DNA from: Gnetum montanum
Taxonomy: Eukaryota; Streptophyta; Gnetopsida; Gnetales; Gnetaceae
Assembly (NCBI GenBank): GCA_015680685.1
Contig: MNCI01010074.1
Coordinates: 951,471-973,829, forward strand
DNA: 22,359 nucleotides
Direction of reading: 5' to 3'
Shown: one piece after another, positions 9,890-20,751 of the stretch
How the letters are laid out: each line of letters starts with the position of its first letter
How positions within the stretch are numbered: position 1 is the first letter of the stretch
Notes under the pieces: generated by a model
What the model was told of the DNA's origin: nothing
The model's database searches: none
What the model saw: the letters and a program-made list of their open reading frames with translations, nothing else
Made by a program: the position numbers and the translations under genes

Positions 9890-10745
9890 CTCTATGAATC
9901 GTTGGTAGTAGTAAGTGTGTCCAAGAAATGATGAAACATCTTTAACTGTCTTTGGTTAGTGTGTGATTCCTTGGATGACCCTTATCTTTTCTAGGTCTAT
10001 GTTAATCCCTGCTTGTGAAATTTGGTGCCCTAGTACTATGCCCTCATGGACCATTAGATGGCTTTTCTACCAATTGAGCCTGAGGTTTATTTCAACACAT
10101 GATTTCAATACCTGCTCAAGGTGGTCTAGGGCTTACTCAAATATAGCCCCATAGGTAGAGAAATCATCTATAAAGACTTCTACCCTGCTACTAATTTACT
10201 GTTGAAAAGTACTAAGGACTAGGCGTTCAAATGTTGTAGGGGTATTACATAGACCAAATGGCATCTTACAATATGCAAAAGTCCCTTAGGAACTTGTGAA
10301 TGTAGTCTTGGCTTGATCTTTTGGCACAATTTGGATTTGGTTATAGCCACTATAACCATCCAAGAAGCTATAATTTCAATGCTTGAAGATAGTGTCCAAG
10401 ACTTGGTCGACAAATGGCAATGGAAAATGATCTTTAAATGTTGCCATATTCAACAACCTAAAATTAATGTAGACTTACCACTTACCACCTTTCTTTTGCA
10501 CAATTACGAGTGGGCTAACCCACTCACTATCTACAATGGGTAGATGAACCCTATCTTAAGGAGTTGTTCTATTTCCTCCTTAACGATAGCTTCAATTTGG
10601 GGTTTAGCACCTGTACAACTACTTTCTTAGCTTCATGCTTAGGTCAGTGTAAATATGATGCTAGCATATCTGTGGATCAAGTTCAGTTAACTTAGGATAT
10701 GACCAAGCAAAGGCTGTTGGCCATTTGTTGACCACCTGTAACAAC
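9890..10745 (-). pseudogene. Reverse transcriptase (RT) of element BC
   Basis: The classical RT blocks occur in order on the - strand: FAWSYPKLTELDP (near 10710), SPLVIVQKKGGKW (10513-10479), FPLPFVDQVLDT (10425-10390), FLDGYSGYNQIQI (10370-10330) with the first catalytic Asp, FAYCKMPFGLCNTP (10275-10235), VEVFIDDFSTYG (10183-10150) with the active-site pair DD, LGHQISQAG (10035-10005) and FLGHTYYYQRFI (9934-9897). In-frame stops interrupt it, for example after GKW and after IFE. The FIDDFS form and the RNase H/IN sequence style point to the Athila/Tat side of Ty3/gypsy. Confidence 0.95.
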
Positions 10746-11138
10746 TTGTCTTTTTGTTCACGAGTAAGTTTTGTATTGATTATAACTGGCTTACCATTGT
10801 TTAAAAATGCATACTCCATGTCAGCTAGTAGAGTTGTTAACTCTAGGGGCTTTTACTTGAAATTATCAAGGATTTCCAACTCTCCTCAATAGGTATCATC
10901 ATCTTCATCATTAGAGAGTTGGAGATGAACTTGCTTAAGTTCATCCATGCCTTCAAAATAATCACATGTTACGCTCTCAGTTGGTTCCATGCATAATGTG
11001 CTACTATCTAAGTTAGCTGTCAGCCACTAGGTGCCCTCTTATTTTGTGACTGCTACATATAAACACCTTTGGGTATCTATTTTCTTTGCACACTAATTGC
11101 ATGCTTTGATGAATGTACTTTTAATGGATTAGATTTTC
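10746..11138 (-). pseudogene. PR-RT linker of element BC
   Basis: The coding trace continues on the - strand between protease and RT, with acidic and Leu-rich stretches such as QVHLQLSNDEDDD near 10940-10900 and KPLELTTLLADMEYAFL near 10860-10810. It is typical of the segment before RT in gypsy polyproteins and has no enzyme motif. Stops are present. Confidence 0.7.
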
Positions 11139-11728
11139 TACATGCAATTGCACCCAGTATTATTGTATGCGATGCATGGAACACACTTCTTCTCTAGCCT
11201 TTCAAATTCATTCTCCTTGGAGATTTTCAAGGAGAGGTCCCTTATGCCCATTTGTGCATTGACTGTGCTTAACCATGACCTTCCCATAATGATGGAAAAG
11301 TTGCCTTTGCAGTGCTCAACCTTGATCACTGGAAAATCAACCAAATAGGATCACCTACAAATTATGGTCACGACGTCCTTCACTAGTACTAGAGGGACAG
11401 TGATTGAATGATCAACAAACTTTAAATGGATGTTTCTCTTCTTGAGAGGTCATAGGTTCTAGGCTTTGTACATGTCATGGGAGATGAGATTGACACCAGA
11501 ACCAGAATTAAGAAGAGCCTTGCATGGCTCATGCCTAGCAATCTGCAAGTAAATAAGAGGACTTCCTAGGTTAGATCTTTTTGTGGAAAGGTTGCTAGCA
11601 TTGATCCAATTAGAAATAGCACAAGTTAACATCATGGTGCAGATATGAGGTGGTGTTTGGTTTGAAGGGCTCTCAAATGTGTTTGATGTAGACGATGAGG
11701 GTGCTAAAGATGCAAGGTGAGTAGTCAT
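11139..11728 (-). pseudogene. Aspartic protease (PR) of element BC
   Basis: The open stretch 11728-11459 holds CKALLNSGSGVNLISHDMY near 11525-11465, which is the flap-adjacent active-site segment of retroelement proteases with the catalytic Asp of D(S/T)G replaced by Asn. After a stop, VDFPVIKVEHCKGNFSIIMGRSWL (11344-11270, given here as a landmark pair VDFPV and IIMGRSWL) corresponds to the conserved C-terminal ILGR-type block. The enzyme would cut the Gag-Pol polyprotein. It sits between gag and RT as expected. Confidence 0.85.
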
Positions 11729-11829
11729 ATTAGGTTGTGAGGCTTTGGCAAGACTGTTGGGTAAAAAAAAATGGTCATTTCCTAGATCGATTGTTCAAAC
11801 CACTTAGCTAGAAAGCTAGTTGTAAATTT

Positions 11830-14085
11830 ATAGCCCTTGTAGCATTTTGTTGTTGTGGTTGTGAGGGAATTTTACCGTGCATGGACGAAGTAAGAGGTAA
11901 CTGGGTAGAGGGTAGAGGGATGTGTGCAGATGGATGTAGAGAATGGTATAGATATGGGTGCTCCCCTTGAGTAGATGGTCAATGAGTTTGATGGTACTAT
12001 AAAGGGTAATGGTGATGATGGAATGAGGCATGGCTTGTAGAGCTTTGTGGAGAAACAAGTTGCTGAACATAGTACTTGTATGGATCTGATTACCTGTAAG
12101 GGTACTACTATCTTGGTGGTGGCATTCCCCATGATTGTGGTTAGTGCCATTGTTGGTATTTCTCATATGGTTGTGGTGGAGCTTCACTTGGATAATAAGT
12201 TTGTTGTTGCTAATGGAATTACCTTAAATTGCCTTAAGGATAAGGTAATCGTCTAGGTGCTTGCTTACGTGCTAGTTGAGGATTCAGTGTGTACACCTTA
12301 GACTCTTGTAACTATGACACCATAGGGAAACATCCCTTCAGATGTTCATATTAACAAATGTCACAACCAATATCATCATTAGAGTCTTTCTCCACAACTT
12401 TTTCTACTACAGTAGCTTTACCTTTACCTCTCTGGTAGGCACGTTCAACTTCCTTCCACCTCTTGTAGTCATGATCACTATTCTGCTCTTTGGATGCTTC
12501 AGCAATCTTCATAGCAATTTGGAATTTTATCCCAAAGAGTTCCATAATTTTTCAACCTTTTTTGAAATGTTAGAAACAAGTTTTTGAATAGGCAAGGTTT
12601 TCCTGTTCATCACTTCGTCAAGTGGTGGCTCCTCCCATGATAGAATTAGACCACCCATTTCCTAATGGAAGGATCCCTATTATATTTTGTTGCACTTTCC
12701 CTTTTTCATAACTTGCCTTCTTCTTTTGCTACTTGCTCTATAAACTTTTGGATCTGATGAGCTCCTAATTCAAATAGTCTCCCTTGGGCATAAACCTCAA
12801 GAGTTCTTCTAGTTTCTACTCTGAGCCCATCTATGATATGGTGGAGTTGTTCTCTATGAGAATAACCATGGCCAGGGCAATGGTGTAAGAGAGGTTAATA
12901 TCTTCCTATGGTGACATCCAAGGGTTCATATGTTCCCTATTTTTAGCCTTGGATTTACCTTCTCAGATTGGACACTCTGAGGTACATCTGCTATTTATCA
13001 TTAAATAGCTTAAGCATTCTACTCTATTGGTAGATAGATTCCGACTCTACGAACTGGTACTAGCTTTCTGCTTCCTTAATGAGTGTTTTTGGGAAGATCT
13101 TGAGTTTCTACCAATTATTTTTAATGTTTTGCAAGACACAGGCATCATGAAAGGCTTGCAGATGATTTTGCATATCCAAGTTATATCCCCCCTCAAATCT
13201 TGGGATATTGTTCATGTCCAAAGGTTTGATCCAACTATCTTTCACATGCCTAGTTGGGATCTTAACTATATTTGCAATGTTAAGCATACTTCAAGTAGCC
13301 AAAAGAGGTTCATCATCATCATTGTGTCAATGGTGTCGATGATGGTTTGTACCACCTGTGCATTCTTGGTGGGCTCTACAGTCATTATTGTCTCATTGAT
13401 CACCTTCATCACAATTATTTCTATGGTGACTTCTATTAGAACTAGAAGATGAAGAGGAACATTTGGAATTGGATGAAGAGGATGAAGAGGAAGGTGGACC
13501 ATCACCACCATTGTGGTGTCTGCCACCACCTCTTTACTTACTACGATCACGATGCTTAGATCCCTTAGCATCATGATGTTTGCTTGAGTCCTTGCCTTAA
13601 CTATCACTTTTTCCTGAACTTGGTTTATTAATAGTGGATTGTAGGTTCAAGGCCACATCCTCATCACCAATAACAAGGGGCGGAGAATCTTCATGATCCT
13701 CACTGTCGATTTGGTTTTATAGGAATAAGGGATTGGTGAAGTGTTTTCCCTTTGCAAACTCATGGTGCTTCTCCTGATGTTGATCTCTTTTGCATTGTGT
13801 GTTAGGGGGATGGTAGTCCTAGAAGTCATAATCCTGCACAACGTACTCCTCTTGAAGATCATGGATGCCTAACTTCTTAAGTGTTCAATGCAGTAGCATC
13901 ATGGGCATAGATCGATCGGGGGACATTACAATGTTGTTCTCCATATCATGTCATCATTGTTGCTCATCCTAGTGTAGGATGAAGGTGAAGTCAGGCACAT
14001 ACTCATTTGGATGAGTATATATCACTTTGCATTGTTGTGGGACTAGTAGTTTGACATCTTCATGCATGCGAGAAGAAGAAGACAT
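11830..14085 (-). pseudogene. Gag of element BC (broken)
   Basis: The start is ATG 14085 (MSSSSRMHEDVKLLVPQQ), 130 bp after the PBS, the same leader length as in element D. The N-terminal part is followed by a Ser/His/Asp/Arg-rich low-complexity region (about 13610-13330). The capsid region follows: EPLLAT near 13300, LDMNNIPRFEGGYNLD near 13215, AFHDACVLQNI near 13150 and WYQFVESESIY near 13060. Next come LLHHCPGHGY (about 12885) and HIIDGLRVETRR (about 12840). The C-terminus is His/Asn/Thr-rich (12187-11828). Each landmark has a counterpart in D gag. Many stops and frame changes exclude function. Open frames at 13607-13266 and 12150-11872 are out-of-frame readings of it. Confidence 0.88.
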
Positions 14086-14214
14086 TTTGCAATAAACAAA
14101 ATAATCAGTGTGCTTTTGTAATTGTATAATTGAGAATGATGTTGACCTTGGGGTTTGTCCAATGATATTAATGATATTCACTAATCTTAGATAGTACAAA
14201 TTTCAACAAACAGA
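14086..14214 (-). other. 5' leader of element BC
   Basis: The leader runs from the PBS to the gag ATG, 129 bp, AT-rich. Its length is close to that of element D (112 bp). It probably includes the packaging region, but no specific signal could be recognised. Confidence 0.5.
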
Positions 14215-14234
14215 GTTCCCAACAATGGTAATAA
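14215..14234 (-). other. Primer binding site of element BC (decayed)
   Basis: Directly after the LTR end, the - strand reads TTATTACCATTGTTGGGAAC. It aligns with the tRNA-Asp type site TGGCGCCGTTGCCGGGGA plus flank, with most differences being C-to-T or G-to-A changes and one missing base. The position beside TCATCA supports it more than the sequence alone. Confidence 0.65.
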
Positions 14235-15137
14235 TGATGAGTGACAAGGTACCCTGATGCCAACCATATGAATCACAAAGCGTCCATGCACGATTTGATC
14301 GAATTTTATTTTATGGACTGTATAGTTTTTGGTACACTAGTTCCCTAGAAAGTAAACTTTACATTGAGGATGTTCATTGTCTTCCTAACTATACTTGTGA
14401 AGCTCAAGGGTATGGTTTAAGTGTAATTGAGGCACGTGACTTTTGTTATTTTATATTTTATGGTTTCGATGCTTGAAATAAACAAGATGGAGAATAAAGT
14501 AATTTAATACCTACTTTTAATCTAATGAGCTAACTACTATTCAACTAGTCCTAACATTAGTATTTGGTCCCACTTGCTGTACACATCCTAAACATGTATA
14601 ACATTGCTAGGTTACCAAGTGTTAAGCACTACTGGGATTACCAAATGTCATACACATGCTTGAAGCAGTCATACTTATGTGTTCACTTACTTGCTATTTA
14701 GCTTATCTTACTTAATTACTTAATTAGCTTAATTACTAGAAAATATTGAATAAATAGCTAAAAATATTAAATGCATGAATGAAACATTTAAACTATCAAG
14801 AATGCTGCAAGGTTTATCAAGAAATTTATCTTTATTACCACACACATTGTCTTTCTCAGGTACAACAGTGCTTGAATAAAGATTCATACACTCAATGACT
14901 TCTGTTGTGGGCACTCGAGAAAATATTCTAACCCTTGAACAAAAAAAAACTACAAGAGCTTTGCTACACTATGATTGACTGATGTCATAAATGCGACTGG
15001 TGAGCAAGTATTTATAAGTAAGAAGAGACCCTACGTCGATGGGGCCATGTCGATGCATGAAATGATGCATTGATGGGGTTGAATCGACTGGCCCTAGTCA
15101 ACGAGGCCTCATCAATGTGACCAATCGCAACTTATTA
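14235..15137 (-). repeat. LTR C, 5' LTR of element BC
   Basis: The LTR is 903 bp, with TGATGA at 14235-14240 on the + strand and a decayed end TTATTA (for TCATCA) at 15132-15137. On the - strand the module TYGATGGGGCCnnGTCGA occurs at 15053-15035 and in changed form at 15087-15070, followed by the TATA box TTATAAATA at 15017-15009 and a poly(A) signal AATAAA at 14836-14831. The U3 region before the TATA box is only about 120 bp. Confidence 0.93.
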
Positions 15138-15142
15138 GATAC
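15138..15142. repeat. Target site duplication of element BC, right copy (GATAC)
   Basis: GATAC follows LTR C; the partner GATAT lies at 2096-2100. H gag sequence continues from here. Confidence 0.8.
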
Positions 15143-15215
15143 AAAGGCTAATTAAATAGGCGGCAAAAGAAAAAGCAAAGTTGTATAAAAGCAAGAGTGT
15201 AGAAGAGTATAACTG
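15138..15215 (+). pseudogene. Host element H gag, piece 3 (broken)
   Basis: AAAGGCTAATTAAATAGGCGGCAAAAGAA at 15143-15171 aligns with AGAGCTTATTAAACGAGTAGCAAAAGAA of D gag (about 17944-17971), exactly where piece 2 stopped. The similarity fades after about 15215. The three pieces together prove the nesting. Confidence 0.75.
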
Positions 15216-15930
15216 GGACTCAACTATTTGCTAGAAGTGTAATACCTCATGCATTTGAACTAAACCTAGCTTAAGTAAGGACCAAACACTAATGTAAAAC
15301 ATGTAAAGCAAATCATAGGAACTTATAATAGAATACATAACACAGTGAAAGATCATAAACCAATTCATAAAAATCTCAAGTATACATAACCAATAAGCAT
15401 GACACACACACACCCACTCACCCATAATGCATAATAACATCTTCTAATAGTGCCATGTACATAAGCATGTCTAAGACAAATACATAGCAAAACCATATCA
15501 TAAAACATTGCATAATATGAGTCTATACATCTAACACATGTCCTGTCACTAGGTACATGATATAAACAAAATACATAAGAGAAATAGTTCACAATCAATC
15601 TAAAGACTATGCCATCTACAAATATATCCATCTTACGAATGAATACATGCACCTAGAAATGTATGGATAGGGTTCCAAAGCCTTCATCACTTCCTTTATA
15701 TGTTCTAGTCTTTTAAGCTCGCAACTTTATCACCTACATATGAAGGAAATTAGTACATGACTAAGGAGAGTCTGTACACATTCCTTGCAAATATGAAGTA
15801 TGATGTTGTGTTGAAGATAAGGGGTGTGGAAATTAGAGCAACTTGCATCAAGGCAATACAACACACATGCAAAAAGCATCTAACCACATGCACATAGCAC
15901 ATAATCAAATCATGCATTTTGAAGACATGT
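15216..15930. other. Unassigned AT-rich sequence
   Basis: This stretch of 0.7 kb between the end of recognisable H gag and LTR D is rich in ACATA/CATG words and includes a short CA repeat (about 15403-15412). The open frame 15652-15365 (- strand) has no family features and looks like chance. It may be the rest of H, another decayed element, or flank. The five bases CATGT at 15926-15930 would be the left target duplication of element D; the partner is not in the window. Confidence 0.5.
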
Positions 15931-16794
15931 TGATGAATTGTGGTTTGCCAGGCTCTAATATCGGAGACTCGATATTAGGTACACAATATCATAGCCTGGA
16001 TAATGATATCAAATACACAATATCATGATTCCTATGTGGGCCTATAAATATAGCACTTAGGCACATAGGAAAAGGTGGTTAGTTGGAAGTCTATAGGGTA
16101 GAGTCATTTTGTTAGTTTTTAGTTAATTTTCAGTTCTTTACAAGTGCATGCCCACAATGTGATGATTGTAATTGTACGGAACCTTTGTTCAAGTGTGATG
16201 TACTTCGACACGCACACAATTAGCAATAAAGATTGAGATTACTCCATCATTGTAGCATTCACTTAGTTTTTAATTATTTAATTGTTAATTATTATTTATT
16301 ATTTTCTTAGTTAATATTTCTTGATCGTTATTTACTATTCCTATTGTTAATACAGAATGGGCATGTCTTAATCACAAACATTTAAGTGTAACTACTTGGT
16401 AACCTAGTAGCTTGTCTAGTAGCACTTTAAGTAAATGTGCACTTGGTAATCCTAGAAGTAGTGCACAAGGTTCAATATGCATATAGATGATTAAGGAAAA
16501 ATGCTCATTGCACTTAGGCTAGCTTAGATTTTGCTTCCCATTACTTATTAGTTTACTCAAGTGTTTCTCATTATCCTTAGGAGTAGCACTGTATTAGAAA
16601 TTCCATCATACACCTCACTCTGGACTAAACCATACATGACAAAGCAAAGACTAGTCCAAGTGGGAAGATAGCAAATTGTGATTAATGTATAACTGTCTAG
16701 GTGTCACAACTAGTTTGTTCGTGAAGTTCGACTAGATCATGCGTACACGATTGTATTCGTATGGTTGAACGTAGGGGTACCTCGCCACTCATCA
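15931..16794 (+). repeat. LTR D, 5' LTR of element D
   Basis: The 864-bp LTR starts TGATGAATTGTGG and ends ACTCATCA, aligning over its whole length with solo LTR A. It holds two RATATY-n8-RATATY modules (15971-15990 and 16005-16024), a TATA box TATAAATA at 16043-16050 and AATAAA at 16225-16230. The PBS follows two bases after its end, which identifies it as a 5' LTR. Confidence 0.95.
15971..16050 (+). promoter_or_regulatory. LTR D promoter: RATATY modules and TATA box
   Basis: GATATTAGGTACACAATATC (15971-15990) and GATATCAAATACACAATATC (16005-16024) lie 19-72 bp before TATAAATA (16043-16050). The same module is at 944-963 (GATATCGGGTACACGATATC) and 991-1010 in LTR A, and at 20676-20695 inside element D. 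Confidence 0.7.
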
Positions 16795-16795
16795 T

Positions 16796-16813
16796 TGGTG
16801 TCGTTGCCAGGGA
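16796..16813 (+). other. Primer binding site of element D (tRNA-Asp type)
   Basis: TGGTGTCGTTGCCAGGGA differs from TGGCGCCGTTGCCGGGGA, the site used by Athila-type elements and complementary to the 3' end of tRNA-Asp, at three positions, all C-to-T or G-to-A. It starts one base after the LTR end. The tRNA match is from family knowledge. Confidence 0.9.
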
Positions 16814-16925
16814 CGGTGCTAGTTATCTAGATTAGTTATATCATACAAGATCGCTGTAATAAAGTATTAATGATATATCTTTTAGAAAGAATTAATTACA
16901 AATAAGTCACACACAATTCACACCA

Positions 16926-19162
16926 ATGTCTCTCTCACAAGACAATGTTAATGCAACAACTAGCGAGGTAATTTATTGGAGAACCAATGCAATTTATGAC
17001 GAAGAAGAAGTTTGGAGTACTCAATCTTATGTAGGAGTCTCATATGTTCATGAACATCCCAATGATACTCAAGGATTCTTGTCATCCAAATTAGATACCT
17101 TTAGTGAGGATGGGACATCCCATGAAACAAGGGGGCCCGTAAGGCCTAGGACCTTCTCAATGGTTAGCAAGAGTTTATTTGGGGATGATTGGGAGAATTA
17201 CAAAAGTCATGATAAGTCTTCCAGTTCCTTCTCTTCCTTTGCTCCTTCAATGTTAGGTTGTGACATGGATGACCATTTCTCAAGGGGTCAACATAGAAAT
17301 AAAAATCAAAGCCACAGGCAAAATCAGGAATGCCAACATGAACAAAGACAACATCATCCCAACTCACAAACTCATAACCTACTTAGTGACAATGAACCCC
17401 TACTGGCCACTAAGAGCCTAATGCATATACAACAAGCTATTCAAATATCCCATAGGCATCGCAAGGAAAGCAATCTACCCAGGTTTGATTTAAACAACTT
17501 TCCCAAGTTTTCAAGAGGCTATGATTTAGATCTGCAACATTATTTACAAGCCTTCCATGATGCTTGTGCATGGAACAACATTGATAATGGGTGGCAAAGA
17601 CTTAAGCTCTTTCCTATGACACTCGTTGGCCAAGCAAAAGTATGGTATAGGTCTTTAAAATCCAAATCAATTCACTATTGGCCGACAATGGTAGAACTCT
17701 TCAACGAAAGATATTAGTGTCAACCTTGAGGAGACAAATCCAAGAGTGGGAACAAGGGCAACATGAACCCTTGGACATGGCCTTAGAAAGATATTACTCG
17801 TTGTTAAACAAATGCCTAGGCCATGGGTTCTTTGAGGAAAGGCTAATGTATCACATCATGGATGGCCTTCGTAATGAAACAAGGGAGATCCTAGGGATGT
17901 ATGCCCCAGGTCAACTATATGAACTACGAATCCACCAATTCCAAGAGCTTATTAAACGAGTAGCAAAAGAAGAAGGAGAAATAGCCAAATGGGAGAATGT
18001 TGAAAGATCTTAACAAGATCAAAATCATAAAGTAACGAAGGTCCATAATCATGAAGAGGAGAAATTAACTCACCTCAAGGAGGTGGAATCATCTTTGCCA
18101 ATACTACAATCACTAGATAAAATTGACACAAAGATCAATAAGATGATGGAATGGGTACATGAAAAATTTTGAGAATATGCAAACATTATTAGAGGTGGAG
18201 CCATGCACGACCACTCTAATAAACAGAACAAACAGAGGATGCCAAACCAAGAAATAGAATAGGACACCACTCGACAATCGGAAAGAAGGGTTGAAGATAA
18301 TAAGGATAGGGGCTCAACTACCAATCATAAGTATCAATGTGATGTTTGTTTGTATGATAATCCCAAAAGTCAATGCCTAGTATTGTCACATTTACATGAG
18401 AAATGGAGAGGAATGTTACATCTAGATTTTGTATAGAAGTATCGTGTCTAAATGCAGTGGTGAAATGCCCAGTCGTGGGGGAGGCCACCACCAAACAAAC
18501 CACACTCTTTGTATACCTTGAGACCAAATGTTTATTATGTTCAATACCCTGTTTCCCCAACTAGATCAACATCTTCTACTTCACCTCATTGTTATCATTC
18601 TCTCGAGTACTATCAACCCATATCCTCTCCCACGACGTCACCACCTCATGTTCCTTACGCTCCTCCTTGCCCTCAATATTCTCATCCTTCACCTCCTTCT
18701 ACATCGCCACCATTTGTGCCAAAATATTTTACACCAAAGCACCAACCCATGAACATCACTTGTGCTGCTATTGTCAATAACAGTGGAGGTCCTCCACAAT
18801 GTTGAAAGCATCCTTTCTTTAAACATGACCGTAGAAAGAGACAGCACAGTTTCGAAACCATTGCATCCTCCAACTCAACACAAGCCTAACACTGTGATGC
18901 ATCTTCCTCCTCAAACTCCATGCCTTGTATTACCTTATCCGAGCCACCAATTAACACTCCAACAACCATGCGGCTTAATGAATATAACCACATAGGGAGA
19001 CATATTGATCCTTGCATACCATCTTACGGTCATGGGTGCCATAATTGCTCAGCTTCTTATCACATGACCACATCTTATAATCTACCCTACTATGCTTACT
19101 TCAATCAAGTGTGTGAACCCCAATTTGGGTATATCCCTGCCACCACATCAAAAGACACCTAG
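16926..19162 (+). pseudogene. Gag of element D
   Basis: ATG 16926 (MSLSQDNVNATT) is 112 bp after the PBS and opens a 263-codon frame to 17717. It includes a Ser-rich stretch near residues 97-108, an Arg/His/Asn/Gln-rich region near 120-150, PLLATKSL near 158, FDLNNFPKFSRGYDLD near 188, AFHDACAWNN near 209 and WYRSLKSKS near 239. A one-base frameshift near 17713 moves the sequence to the next frame, where it continues as a retrotransposon-gag core (LNKCLGHGFFEE and HIMDGLRNETREIL) to a stop at 18011. It goes on in the same frame through stops to 19162 with CDVCLYDNPKSQC (about 18340, zinc-knuckle-like but without a clear CCHC), a Pro/Ser/Tyr-rich region (18509-18805) and a His/Tyr-rich end. 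This is the best preserved coding region here. Confidence 0.9.
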
Positions 19163-20675
19163 TGGTTTGGATATGACTGGACCTTAATGTTTCCAACATG
19201 CATGTATCCAAATTTTCCATTTATTAATTCTAGCCATGCTCAAAGGTTTAATCATGGGGGATACCCCCCATTCTAATAAGTAGAATTAGTAAATGGTTTT
19301 CCTTTTCTTTGGTTTTATAATTTCTTGTTTTTTAATTTTTCATTTTTTCATCTTTCATTTTATCTTTTTGAGGGTAATCTCATTGGTGAAAAAAATACTC
19401 ATGTGACTTGTTAATTGAGGTGTTGTTCTATGCTATCAAGTCTCAGGGGACTAATTATTTAGATAGTGAGCCCACAGCATCCACCCACCCATTCTATTAA
19501 TAAGAGGTGGGGTACGATGACATTCTTGTCATCATTAAAACCTAAAGTAACCTTGTATTCATTATGCCCAGAGAAAAAAATGATAGGCTACGAGGGAATG
19601 GCTAGGGTGTGACATCAAGGGAACTTGTGGATTCTCTTTGGTGACATCTGTATGTGCTATCATGTAGCTTGGTTGTACTAAAATCCTTGTAGATCTAACA
19701 AAAAATGGGATTAAGAGTTGTAATAAAGGTGCTCAATAAAGAAACTCAATGTTGTTTTAGATGGTCCCACTGAAAAGACATGCACCCATGCCTGAAAGTT
19801 GGTGGCTTCTCTAGATCACTGTTGGAAAAGACAAAGTGCCAAAGTGGCCAGGTGAAGAAAAAGAAAAGAAAGAAGGAAAAATAACAAAGAAAAGATCAAA
19901 AAAACTATGTTGTAGAGAAATTCTAAATCACTTCTCCCTTGTACAAAATGCCAAGTGATCATACGCCTTGCTGTTATGATGCTCTTATGATTTTCTATCA
20001 TTGGATGAAACGATGTGATGTCACTAGTCAAAGGTATGGACTTGGTCTTGATTTTGGAGTAAAAGGCTAATGATACATTAATCATGCCCCACAATTAGGA
20101 TTCATTGTGCCTAGGGTAAGTTACCTCATGTCCCAATTTTGGTAGTCCCTTTTATGATTCGTTTCACCCCACTATCCAAGTATTTCTAACTTGTGTCTTG
20201 TGTGGCATAGAATTCATACCTCATCATGGTGGTATTCAACATGTGTGTGTTTTATTGCATTGGTGTAGATTGCATTCAATCCTTCTCATGCCTACGGACA
20301 TTTTAAGATGTGGTTACGTAAAGGCATGATAGGTAGGAACTTGCTTTGGGGAGGACCCACTTGCATAACTTTTGTAGTTTGCCCTCATTGCACATCACCA
20401 CATCATCTTATACCCTTCGAGTACTGCATTGCCAAATTTATTCATTCCGTTATCATCATTTCAATTCAAATGTTCCTGTGCACCACTACATGTTCTTTTT
20501 CCTCACCCTATTCACGAAATTCATTGTAAAATTCCACTTCATTACCCTTTTGGTGCCTTTAGGTCTACTCAATGTTACCCTAGATCTTTCAAATTTACCT
20601 TACATCTTTCATTCTTGGCTGCGAAACTTTGAAAATTCATCAATTTTGGCAAGTACCCTATTTTAGAAGGAATGC
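19163..20675 (+). other. Spacer of element D directly after gag (post-integrase type)
   Basis: No enzyme motif is present. ATCATGGGGGATACC at 19250-19264 matches the sequence at the integrase stop of BC (complement of about 7968-7954), a pyrimidine-rich run at 19301-19370 matches the T-rich run that follows it in BC, and GAGCCCACAGCATCCACCC (19467-19485) matches the BC spacer (complement of about 7650-7632). The pol deletion junction therefore falls between the gag end and about 19250. Open frames around 20308-20666 show no family pattern. The spacer is about 1.5 kb, close to the 1.6 kb of BC. Confidence 0.7.
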
Positions 20676-20751
20676 AATATTAGGTACCCGATATTGGGTC
20701 TAACACGATATCAAGTCTACGCTAGTGCACATGCGGTATCGCATCTATAAA
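20676..20751 (+). promoter_or_regulatory. Internal promoter-like block of element D
   Basis: AATATTAGGTACCCGATATT (20676-20695) is a RATATY-n8-RATATY module like those of LTR A and D, followed by a further GATATC (20707-20712) and TATAAA at 20746-20751. A start of transcription near 20780 would be expected. It stands in front of the leader and intron of the second ORF. Confidence 0.62.

Larger units (their letters stand above)
2101..15137 (-). mobile_element. Element BC: complete Athila/Tat-type Ty3/gypsy retrotransposon
   Basis: A 13-kb LTR element lies on the - strand: 5' LTR 15137-14235, PBS 14234-14215, gag from 14085, PR, RT, RNase H and IN down to about 7950, a spacer, an internal promoter-like block near 6300-6243, a second ORF from 5788 to about 2945, PPT at 2710-2701 and 3' LTR 2700-2101. 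Flanking bases are GATAT (2096-2100) and GATAC (15138-15142), a target duplication with one change. It sits inside H gag, whose alignment to D gag continues across the insertion. The LTRs differ at many sites (roughly 85% identity by eye over the shared part), so the insertion is old. Every ORF is disrupted. Confidence 0.93.

Noticed and set aside
11828-12187. Separate small gene at the end of BC gag
   Set aside because: The low-complexity His/Asn/Thr or Ser/Pro readings in two frames are the decayed gag C-terminus.
13027-13452. 141-codon open frame on the + strand
   Set aside because: It is antisense to the capsid region of BC gag, whose landmarks read on the - strand.
13266-13607. 113-codon Val/Met/Ile-rich frame on the - strand
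   Set aside because: It is an out-of-frame reading of the Ser/His/Asp-rich region of BC gag; the landmark EPLLAT lies in another frame.
15365-15652. 95-codon open frame on the - strand, Cys/Tyr-rich
   Set aside because: It is AT-rich chance reading of unassigned sequence with overlapping frames and no family pattern.
18509-18805. Independent proline-rich gene
   Set aside because: It is in the same frame as the second half of D gag and is simply an open stretch between two stops of that gag.
20308-20666. Membrane-like hydrophobic ORFs (envelope candidate) before the internal promoter
   Set aside because: Three overlapping frames are open and Phe/Leu/His-rich because the DNA is pyrimidine-rich; there is no counterpart in BC and no clear signal peptide.
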